The position numbers and the translations under genes are program-made. DNA of 64,000 nt from Stenotrophomonas maltophilia (lineage in GTDB: Bacteria; Pseudomonadota; Gammaproteobacteria; Xanthomonadales; Xanthomonadaceae): positions 124,001 to 188,000 of the forward strand of contig NZ_NEQV01000004.1 of NCBI RefSeq assembly GCF_002799245.1, written 5' to 3'. The first letter of the stretch is position 1. Every line of letters begins with the position of its first letter. The notes below the pieces were generated by a model, which worked only from the letters and a program-made list of their open reading frames with translations, was not told where the DNA came from and searched no databases. This document shows, in pieces, positions 6,381 through 14,617 of the stretch.

Positions 6381-7235
6381 TGTTCCTACTGCTTCGCGCG
6401 CCCCTCGCACGCCTATCTGAACCTGTCGCCGGGGCTGGACTTCGAGACCAAGCTGTTCGCCAAGACCAATGCGCCGCATCTGCTGCGCAAGGAACTGTCG
6501 AAACCGGGTTACGTGCCGCAGCCGATTGCACTGGGCATCAACACCGATGCGTACCAGCCGATCGAACGCAAGTTCAAGCTGACCCGCCAGCTGATCGAGG
6601 TCATGCTGGAGACCAGGCATCCGTTCTCGCTGATCACCAAGAACGCACTGGTCGAGCGCGACATCGATCTGCTCGCGCCGCTGGCCGCGGAGAACCTGGT
6701 CAGCGTGCACTTCTCGGTGACCTCACTGGACCCGCATCTCTCCGCGAAGCTGGAACCGCGCGCATCAGCGCCACATGCACGGCTGCGTGCGATGAAGCGC
6801 CTGCATGAAGCCGGCATTCCGGTGGGTGTGATGGTGGCGCCGGTGATTCCGTGGATCAACGACAGCGAGCTGGAAGCCGTGCTGGAGGCCGCACACGATG
6901 CCGGCGCCAGCACCGCAGGCTACGTGCTGCTGCGCCTGCCGCTGGAAGTGGCGCCGCTGTTCCGCGACTGGCTGGATACGCATCATCCCGAGCGCGCCGC
7001 GCATGTGATGAGCACCATCCAGCAGCTGCGCGGCGGCAAGGACTACGACAGCCAGTTCGGCACGCGCATGCGCGGCCAGGGCGTGTATGCCGATCTGTTG
7101 AACAACCGCTTCAAGCTGGCGCGCAAGCGCCTCGGGTTCAATGCGCAGAACAGCCATTGGCCGAAGCTGGATTGCAGCCGGTTCCTGAAGCCGCTGCCGC
7201 CGAAGCAGGATTCGCCGCAGGGTAGTCTGTTCTGA
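6381..7235 (+). pseudogene. 5'-truncated PA0069-type radical SAM gene
   Basis: C-terminal part of a PA0069/SplB-like radical SAM protein. Homology begins abruptly at about 6381 with CSYCFARPSHAYLNL, the tail of the usual CxxxCxxC cluster region (family form CxYCYARPSHAYL), after an in-frame stop at 6372. The first cysteine of the iron-sulfur motif and everything before it are missing. The remaining frame is open to 7235 and could be translated from ATG 6513 as 240 aa, but without the cluster motif it cannot be a working radical SAM enzyme. The break coincides with the edge of the low-GC segment, so insertion or deletion by the island destroyed the gene. Confidence 0.85.
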
Positions 7236-7243
7236 GTCCGTCA

Positions 7244-7260
7244 GTCGAGCGTGGCTCGAC
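7244..7260. repeat. Single GTAG-type palindrome
   Basis: GTCGAGC / GCTCGAC around GTG, read on the minus strand as a GTAGCGTCGAGC-headed SMAG-like element, in the gap between convergent genes. May act as a terminator. Confidence 0.5.
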
Positions 7261-7291
7261 GCTACATCCGAGGCCGTCGAGCAGCTCGGCG

Positions 7292-7999
7292 TCACCCCCC
7301 GAACAACTTCTGCGCACTCTGGAACAGGATCCAGCTGGTTGCGATGAACTTGTCGCCACCCTGCGGCCGGTTGCCACGATGGGTGTGGGTGAACGCCGTC
7401 GGGGCGATCAGCAGGCTGCCGGTGCGCGGTGCGATCTTGCGGCCCTGGAACAGGAACTCGGTTTCGCCTTCGTCGAAGTCGTCGTTGAGGTACAGCGTCC
7501 ACAGCACGTGCCGGTGCAGCGTCTCGGCCTGGGCATCCTTCGGGTACAGCTCGCAGTGCCAGTACGGGTAGCCGCCCTCGCCCGCCGCATACCACTGCAG
7601 GTTGATCGCGCCCGGACGCAGGCAGGTGCGGGCCAGATCGGCCAGCTGCTGCTGAGGCATGTCAGGAAAGTCCTCGGCAGACAAGCGTCGCGGTTGGCCG
7701 TTGCTGTCCTGGATCTGCAACATCAGCGGGGCGATCAACGCCTGTGGATAACGGCGTAGATAAGTCAGCAGGCCATTGAACACTGCAATCTGCAGCTGCT
7801 GGTCGACATCCTGCCAGCCATCCAGGCCGCTGATGCGAAGATCCTTGCTGTGCTTGAGTTCCGGGAACACGCCACTGCCCACTGCACCGGGCAGCAGGCC
7901 ACGCGTCGCACGCATGCGCTCGACGATCGCCGCGCAGACCTCGCTGGGGACGGCGTTGTGGATGACTTCGATGAAATCGACCGGGCCCTGCTCGTGCAT
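7292..7999 (-). CDS. 2-oxoglutarate/Fe(II)-dependent oxygenase (prolyl-hydroxylase type)
   Basis: A 235-aa protein with the double-stranded beta-helix signature of 2OG-Fe(II) oxygenases. YWHCELYP near residue 165 gives an HxE iron pair (Glu in place of the usual Asp). FTHTHRGNRP near residue 210 supplies the distal histidine and the arginine that binds 2-oxoglutarate. The middle resembles prolyl 4-hydroxylase and PKHD-type proteins. It is probably a cytosolic hydroxylase; the substrate is unknown. Monocistronic, convergent with the truncated radical SAM gene. Confidence 0.75.
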   Translation of the reverse strand: MHEQGPVDFIEVIHNAVPSEVCAAIVERMRATRGLLPGAVGSGVFPELKHSKDLRISGLDGWQDVDQQLQIAVFNGLLTYLRRYPQALIAPLMLQIQDSNGQPRRLSAEDFPDMPQQQLADLARTCLRPGAINLQWYAAGEGGYPYWHCELYPKDAQAETLHRHVLWTLYLNDDFDEGETEFLFQGRKIAPRTGSLLIAPTAFTHTHRGNRPQGGDKFIATSWILFQSAQKLFGG

Positions 8000-8107
8000 G
8001 CGTGCATTCCTTAGGCGGCAACGGCTTGATGGTGCCGTTTGCCGCCCTCGGTGTCACCCCACGGTCATGTCATCGCTCTGCCATGACCGCTGTCAGGCAA
8101 CGGGCCG

Positions 8108-9124
8108 TCAGCCCTGCGCGTCGTCGTGCGCGTGGTGGTAGCGCACCGCCTCGGCCACTTCCTCGCGCGAGCCGAGGAACACCGGCACGCGCTGGTGCAG
8201 CTGGTCGGGCTGGATGTTGAGGATGCGCTCGCGGCCGGTCCAGGCGGCGCCGCCGGCCTGTTCGACCAGCAAACCCATCGGGTTGGCTTCGTACATCAGG
8301 CGCAGCTTGCCGGCCTTGGACGGATCCTTCTTGTCCCACGGGTAGATGAAGATGCCGCCGCGGGTCAGGATGCGGTGCACGTCGGCCACCATGCTGGCGA
8401 TCCAGCGCATGTTGAAGTTCTTGCCGCGCGCGCCTTCCTTGCCCGCCAGCAGGTCGCCGACGTAGGCCTGCATCGGCGCTTCCCAGTGACGCTGGTTGGA
8501 CATGTTGATGGCGAATTCCTGGGTGGCCGCCGGAATCTGCATGTTCTCGGTGGTCAGCACGAACTCGCCCTTCTCGCGGTCCAGGGTGAAGGCGTGGGTG
8601 CCGTGGCCGACGGTCAGCACCAGCTGGGTGCTGGGCCCATAGATGCAGTAGCCGGCGGCGATCTGCTTGCTGCCCGGCTGCAGGAAGGCGTCATCGCCCG
8701 GCAGTTCGACGTTGGTCGGGCAGCGCAGCACCGAGAAGATGGTGCCGACGGAGACGTTGACGTCGATGTTGGAGCTGCCATCGAGGGGATCGAACAGCAG
8801 CAGGAAATCACCGCGCGGATAGATGTCCGGCACCGGCTGGCTGTGGTCCATTTCCTCCGAGGCGCAGGCGGCGAGGTGGCCACCCCAGGCATTGGCTTCG
8901 AGCAGGATCTCGTTGCTGATGACGTCCAGCTTCTTCTGCGCTTCACCTTGCACGTTGCCGGTACCGGCGTCGCCGAGCACGCCACCGAGGGCGCCCTTGC
9001 TGACGGCGATGGAGATGCTGGTGCAGGCGCGGGCGACGACCGCGATCAGCTGGCGCAGGTCGGCATTGATGCGGCCGGCGTGCTGTTCCTGGATCAGGAA
9101 GCGGGTCAACGAAGTACGGGACAT
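8108..9124 (-). CDS. fbp: Fructose-1,6-bisphosphatase, class 1
   Basis: Hydrolyses fructose 1,6-bisphosphate to fructose 6-phosphate in gluconeogenesis. 338 aa, the normal class 1 length. Visible motifs are the metal-binding [10 protein letters not shown] at about residue 120, GTIFSVL, and the C-terminal substrate region (GGIFIYPWD, then [11 protein letters not shown]). The ATG at 9124 matches the family N-terminus ([10 protein letters not shown]). The open frame continues upstream only through SMAG repeat DNA, so longer starts are rejected. Cytosolic, apparently transcribed alone. Confidence 0.97.
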   Translation of the reverse strand: MSRTSLTRFLIQEQHAGRINADLRQLIAVVARACTSISIAVSKGALGGVLGDAGTGNVQGEAQKKLDVISNEILLEANAWGGHLAACASEEMDHSQPVPDIYPRGDFLLLFDPLDGSSNIDVNVSVGTIFSVLRCPTNVELPGDDAFLQPGSKQIAAGYCIYGPSTQLVLTVGHGTHAFTLDREKGEFVLTTENMQIPAATQEFAINMSNQRHWEAPMQAYVGDLLAGKEGARGKNFNMRWIASMVADVHRILTRGGIFIYPWDKKDPSKAGKLRLMYEANPMGLLVEQAGGAAWTGRERILNIQPDQLHQRVPVFLGSREEVAEAVRYHHAHDDAQG

Positions 9125-9199
9125 GAGCGGGCAGGTCTCGGCAGCGGGAAAACGCCTATTGTCGCCCGTCTGGCGAGGGCGTGCGTGAGCGCGGGAAGG

Positions 9200-9625
9200 C
9201 GAAATCGTTTCCAGGTGCGCTGCGCTGGAGCAGCAGACCAACAGGCATTTGTAGAGCCGAGCCATGCTCGGCTCACGCGCGAAGCGCGGCCGGTCGTTGG
9301 CGGCGGAAAAGCAGCCGAGCGCGGGCTCGGCTCTACAGGGGGCGATCAGCCCTTGGCGACGTGTTCCAGACGCGTTGCGCTGGAGCAGCAGACCAACGGG
9401 CGTTTGTAGAGCCGAGCCATGCTCGGCTCACGCGCGACGCGCGGCCGGCCGTTGGCGGCGGAAAAGCAGCCGAGCGCGGGCTTGGCGACGTATTCCAGAG
9501 GCGTTGCGCTGAAGCAGCAGACCAACAGGCATTTGTAGAGCCGAGCCATGCTCGGCTCACGCGCGAAGCGCGGCCGGTCGTTGGCGGCGGAAAAGCAGCC
9601 GAGCGCGGGCTCGGCTCTACAGGGA
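9200..9625. repeat. SMAG tandem array carrying copies of the aminotransferase tail
   Basis: Three direct repeats headed by GTAGAGCCGAGC at 9251, 9406 and 9535; the first (9251-9336) and third (to about 9620) are complete convergent dimers ending in GCTCGGCTCTAC. Between them lie copies of the last codons of the downstream minus-strand aminotransferase (CTTGGCGACGTATTCCAG and variants). Repeat growth therefore duplicated the end of that gene together with the SMAG element. Lies between two minus-strand genes. Confidence 0.85.
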
Positions 9626-9629
9626 TCGA

Positions 9630-10832
9630 TCAGCCCTTGGCGACGGTGGCCACGGCCTTGGCGACGTATTCCAGGTTGTTCTGGTTCAGCGCGGCCACGC
9701 AGATGCGGCCGGTGCCGACGGCGTAGATGCCGAACTCGTCGCGCAGGCGCTCGACCTGCTCACGGCTCAGGCCGGAGTAGGAGAACATGCCGGCCTGCTC
9801 GTTGATGAAGCCGAACTGCGGTGCACCCGCAGCGGCCAGCTTCTCGACCAGGCCCTGGCGCAGTGCATGGATGCGCTCGCGCATCTCGGTCAGCTCCTGC
9901 TCCCACATCGCGCGCAGTTCCGGGTTGGTCAGCACGCCGGCCACCAGTGCCGCACCGTGGGTGGACGGGCTGGAGTAGATGGTGCGGATCACGCGCTTGA
10001 CCTGCGACTGCACGGCCTTGGCGTCAGCGGCGGTCGGCGCCACCATCGACAGCGCACCCACGCGCTCGCCGTACAGCGAGAACGACTTGGAGTACGAGTT
10101 GGCGACGATGAAGCTGTCGATACCGGCTTCGGCGATGATGCGCACGGCGGCGCCGTCCTGCTCGATGCCCTTGTCGAAGCCCTGGTAGGCCATGTCGATG
10201 AAGGGGAACAGCTGGCGGTCCTTCAGCAGCTGGGCGACCTGCTTCCACTGGGTGACCGTGAGGTCGGCACCGGTGGGGTTGTGGCAGCAGGCGTGCAGCA
10301 GCACCACGGTGCCGGCTTCCAGCTTGCCCAGGTCGGCCAGCAGGGCGTCGAAGTTGACGCCATGGGTGGTCGGGTCGAAGTAGGAATACTCCACCACCTC
10401 GAAGCCGGCCGCGCTGAACACGGCGCGGTGGTTTTCCCAGCTCGGGTTGCTCAGCGCAACGGTGGCGTGCGGCAGCAGCTTCTTCAGCACGTCGGCGCCG
10501 ACGCGCAGCGCACCGCTGCCACCGACGGTCTGTGCCGTGGTGACGCGGCCGGCGGCCAGCAGCGGCGAGTCCTTGCCGAACACCAGCTCACGCGTGGCCT
10601 GCGTATAGGCCGGCAGGCCGTCGATCGGCAGGTAGCCGCGCGGTTTGGCTTCAGCGGCAAGCTGCTGCTCGATCTGCTTGACGGCGCGCAGCAGCGGAAT
10701 GCGGCCGCTCTCGTCGTAGTAGATGCCCACACCCAGGTTGACCTTGGTCGGGCGGCTGTCGGCGTTGTACGCCTCGGTCAGGCCCAGGATCGGGTCGCCT
10801 GGGACCAGTTCCACGTTTGCAAAGAAGGACAC
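9630..10832 (-). CDS. tyrB: Aromatic/aspartate aminotransferase (class I, PLP)
   Basis: Class I PLP-dependent aminotransferase, 400 aa, transferring amino groups between aromatic amino acids or aspartate and 2-oxoglutarate. The N-terminus (MSFFANVELVPGDPILGL) and VNLGVGIYYDE are typical of the TyrB/AspC group. The PLP lysine lies in SYSKSFSLYGER near residue 246, and DMAYQGF and CHNPTGADL are present. Phenylalanine hydroxylase elsewhere in the window makes an aromatic role likely, but the split between AspC and TyrB specificity cannot be read from sequence. Its 3' end has been copied into the neighbouring SMAG array. Confidence 0.9.
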   Translation of the reverse strand: MSFFANVELVPGDPILGLTEAYNADSRPTKVNLGVGIYYDESGRIPLLRAVKQIEQQLAAEAKPRGYLPIDGLPAYTQATRELVFGKDSPLLAAGRVTTAQTVGGSGALRVGADVLKKLLPHATVALSNPSWENHRAVFSAAGFEVVEYSYFDPTTHGVNFDALLADLGKLEAGTVVLLHACCHNPTGADLTVTQWKQVAQLLKDRQLFPFIDMAYQGFDKGIEQDGAAVRIIAEAGIDSFIVANSYSKSFSLYGERVGALSMVAPTAADAKAVQSQVKRVIRTIYSSPSTHGAALVAGVLTNPELRAMWEQELTEMRERIHALRQGLVEKLAAAGAPQFGFINEQAGMFSYSGLSREQVERLRDEFGIYAVGTGRICVAALNQNNLEYVAKAVATVAKG

Positions 10833-11003
10833 GGCGGTACTCGTTCGGTAGACGGAAAGGGGGAGGAAGTGCGCTGCGCGGTCTGCGGCCTTTCAGCCGG
10901 AAACAGCCCATCGTAACAAAGCCTGCCGGGGCTGGCCGCCGCCATCGTCATCCGTGGCCCCGTACCATGGCGTGCGTTGCCGCCCGATCCATCAACCTGA
11001 ATC

Positions 11004-13097
11004 ATGAATCCTGCCGCACGCCACCGTTGCCTGCCGTTGTCCGTCCTGCTGCTGTCGCCCTGGGCGGCCGTGGCCGAGCCCGCACCGACCGCCCTGCCCA
11101 GCGTGCAGGTGCAGGCTGCGCGGGTGCCGGGTATCGACCCGTTCGCGCTGCCGGCCAGCCAGGACACGGTCTGGATCGACGCCAGTCGTGCAGGCACCGG
11201 CGTGCAGCTGTCCGAAGCGCTGGCCGGGGTGCCGGGCCTGGTCGCGCGCGACCGCCAGAACTTCGCCCAGGACACCCAGCTGTCGATCCGTGGCTTCGGT
11301 GCGCGCTCGACCTTTGGTGTGCGTGGCGTGCGGGTGTTGATCGACGGCGTGCCGGCGACCATGCCCGATGGCCAGGGCCAGCTGTCGCACGCCAGCCTGC
11401 TGGGCGCTGAGCGTATCGACGTGCTGCGCGGACCGTTCTCGGCGCTGTACGGCAATTCCTCCGGCGGCGTGCTGCAGGTGTGGAGCGCACAGGGCCAGGC
11501 CGGTGACCCGTGGCGGCTGCGGCTCAATGCCGGTGCTGACAACACGCTCAGCGTCGGCGCGCAATTGAAGGGTGCCGGCCACGGGCTGGACTACAACATC
11601 GCCGCCAATCACTTCCGCACCGATGGCTGGCGCGATCACAGCCGTGCGCGCCGCGAATCGCTCAATGCGCGTATCGGTGGCGATCTGGGGGGCGGGCGGC
11701 TGGAGCTGCTGCTCAATGCGCTGGATGCCCCTGACGCGCAGGACCCGCTGGGCCTGAGCCGTGCCCAGGTGGCGGCTGATCCGCGCCAGGCCACCGCAGT
11801 GGCGCACCAGTACAACACCCGCAAATCGGTGCGCCAGCAGCAGGCCGGCCTGCGCTGGACGCGGGAGACCGGGGCGCAGCGCTGGCAGCTGATGGGCTAT
11901 GCCGGGCAGCGTGCGGTAACCCAGTACCTGCCGATCCCGCCGGCTGCGCAGGCCAACAGCCCGCTGCATGCCGGCGGGGTGATCGATCTGGAGGGCGGCT
12001 ATGGCGGCCTCGACGCGCGCTGGGGCTGGCACGGTGAACTTGCCGGGCGGCCGCTGGACCTGGTGGCCGGGCTCAGTGCCGACCGCCAGCGCCAGCACCG
12101 CACCGGCTACGAGAACTTCGTCGGCAGCACGTTGGGCGTGCGCGGGCGCCTGCGCCGCGACCAGATCGACACCGTGCAGAACGTGGACCAGTTCGCCCAG
12201 GCCTGGTGGCAGTGGAGCCCGCGCTGGTCGTTGCTGGCCGGCGTGCGCCACAGCGCGGTGCGTTTCGAGTCCGATGACCGCTACATCGTCGGTGCCAACC
12301 CCGATGACAGTGGCCGCCGCCGTTACCAGGCCACCACGCCGGTGGCCGGGATCAGCTTCGAGGCCAGCCCGCAGTGGCGACTGCATGCCGCCGTGGGCCG
12401 CGGCTTCGAGACGCCCACCTTCAACGAGCTGGGGTATCGCGCCGATGGACAGGCGGGATTGGCGCTGGATCTGGCGGCGGCGCGCAGCCGCAGCCTGGAG
12501 GTAGGCAGCAAATGGCACGCACAGGACGGAACCCAGCTCGATATCAGCCTGTTCCGCGCAGATACCGACGATGAGCTGGCCGTTGCCAGCAACATCGGAG
12601 GGCGCAGCACCTATCGCAATATCGGCCGCACCCGCCGCCAGGGTGTGGAACTGCAGTATCGGCAGCCGTTGGCCGAGCAGCTGGAGCTGCAGCTGGCCTG
12701 GACCTGGCTGCAGGCGCAGGTGCGTACGCCGTACCTGACCTCGAACACCCCGGTTGCCGCCGGCAGCCGCCTGCCCGGGGTGCCGCGCCAGCAGGCCTTC
12801 GCCCGGCTGCAGTGGACCCCCGCCGACTGGCAGTGGGCGCTGGAGGCCGCCGCCAGCAGCGATACCGTGGTCAACGACCTGGCCACCGAGCGCGCGCCGG
12901 GCTACGCGCTACTGAACCTGGAAGCCGGCCGTCGCTGGACGCTGCCGGGGGGCGAGCTGCGCGCCTTCGCGCGCCTGGAGAACGTGCTGGACCAGGCCTA
13001 TATCGGCTCGGTGATCGTCAACGACGGCAATGGGCGATTCTACGAGCCGGGACCGGGACGGCGGGCCAACGTCGGCCTGCAGTGGTCGTGGCGCTAG
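11004..13097 (+). CDS. pqqU: TonB-dependent receptor of the PqqU/YncD type
   Basis: Outer-membrane TonB-dependent receptor, 697 aa. A signal peptide (cleavage near AVAEPAP) is followed by a plug domain. In the plug, RQNFAQDTQLSIRGFGARST and then GVRGVRVLIDGVPATMPDGQG match E. coli PqqU (YncD) closely; PqqU imports the cofactor PQQ. A 22-strand barrel follows, ending in aromatic Trp-Ser-Trp-Arg. There is no TonB-box partner or regulator next to it. Divergent from the aminotransferase; convergent with a small gene beyond a long inverted repeat. PQQ as ligand is inferred from plug similarity. Confidence 0.82.
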   Translation: MNPAARHRCLPLSVLLLSPWAAVAEPAPTALPSVQVQAARVPGIDPFALPASQDTVWIDASRAGTGVQLSEALAGVPGLVARDRQNFAQDTQLSIRGFGARSTFGVRGVRVLIDGVPATMPDGQGQLSHASLLGAERIDVLRGPFSALYGNSSGGVLQVWSAQGQAGDPWRLRLNAGADNTLSVGAQLKGAGHGLDYNIAANHFRTDGWRDHSRARRESLNARIGGDLGGGRLELLLNALDAPDAQDPLGLSRAQVAADPRQATAVAHQYNTRKSVRQQQAGLRWTRETGAQRWQLMGYAGQRAVTQYLPIPPAAQANSPLHAGGVIDLEGGYGGLDARWGWHGELAGRPLDLVAGLSADRQRQHRTGYENFVGSTLGVRGRLRRDQIDTVQNVDQFAQAWWQWSPRWSLLAGVRHSAVRFESDDRYIVGANPDDSGRRRYQATTPVAGISFEASPQWRLHAAVGRGFETPTFNELGYRADGQAGLALDLAAARSRSLEVGSKWHAQDGTQLDISLFRADTDDELAVASNIGGRSTYRNIGRTRRQGVELQYRQPLAEQLELQLAWTWLQAQVRTPYLTSNTPVAAGSRLPGVPRQQAFARLQWTPADWQWALEAAASSDTVVNDLATERAPGYALLNLEAGRRWTLPGGELRAFARLENVLDQAYIGSVIVNDGNGRFYEPGPGRRANVGLQWSWR

Positions 13098-13100
13098 GAC

Positions 13101-13174
13101 GGTAGTGCCGGCCGCTGGCCGGCATCGCGCCGTGCAGGACGTCAGGAGCCTGCCGGCCAGCGGCCGGCACTACC
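13101..13174. repeat. Long inverted repeat (GTAG type) between convergent genes
   Basis: Perfect 24-nt arms (13101-13124 and 13151-13174) headed GGTAGTGCCGGCC and ending GGCCGGCACTACC, with a 26-nt loop. Each arm is itself palindromic. It starts 4 nt after the pqqU stop and ends just before the stop of the facing gene, so it can serve as a bidirectional terminator. Confidence 0.75.
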
Positions 13175-13176
13175 GG

Positions 13177-14066
<890 letters not shown>

Positions 14067-14096
14067 CCTCGGGCCCTGCCGGGGCACCTGAAGCAG

Positions 14097-14580
14097 CCGA
14101 GCATGGGCTCGGCTCTACAACGCCGGCCAGGATTCCGTAGCGCCCGAGCCGATGCTCGGGCGGCGGCGCGCAGCGCCGGGAAGAGCAGCCGAGCATGGGC
14201 TCGGCTCTACAACGTCGGCCACGATTCCGTAGCGCCCGAGCCGATGCTCGGGCGGCGGCGCGCAGCGCCGGGAAGAGCAGCCGAGCGTGGGCTCGGCTCT
14301 ACAACGTCGGCCAGGATTCCGTAGCGCCCGAGCCGATGCTCGGGCGGCGGCGCGCAGCGCCGGGAAGAGCAGCCGCGCGTGGGCTCGGCTCTACAACGCC
14401 GGCCACGATTCCGTAGCGCCCGAGCCGATGCTCGGGCGGCGGCGCGCAGCGCCGGGAAGAGCAGCCGCGCGTGGGCTCGGCTCTACAACGCCGGCCAGGA
14501 TTCCGTAGCGCCCGAGCCGATGCTCGGGCGGCGGCGCGCAGCGTCGGGAAGAGCAGCCGAGCATGGGCTCGGCTCTACAG
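14097..14580. repeat. Tandem array of a 92-bp unit, five copies plus a partial
   Basis: Units start at 14097, 14189, 14281, 14373 and 14465, with a sixth partial unit at 14557. Each holds one SMAG palindrome (CCGAGCATGGGCTCGG... CTAC) and a second GTAG palindrome (GTAGCGCCCGAGC / GCTCGGGCG). Units differ at only a few positions (GCATG or GCGTG; AACGCC or AACGTC; CAGGA or CACGA), so the expansion is recent. It gives rise to repeated open frames of 73 codons that are not genes. Confidence 0.9.
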
Positions 14581-14585
14581 GAAAA

Positions 14586-14607
14586 GGCGGCGCCTGCAGG
14601 CGCCGCC
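14586..14607 (-). terminator. Rho-independent terminator of the 14618-17422 receptor
   Basis: Perfect 22-nt palindrome GGCGGCGCCTG / CAGGCGCCGCC, followed on the minus strand by TTTTC, 11 nt after the receptor stop. Confidence 0.75.
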
Positions 14608-14617
14608 CCTGCATCAA

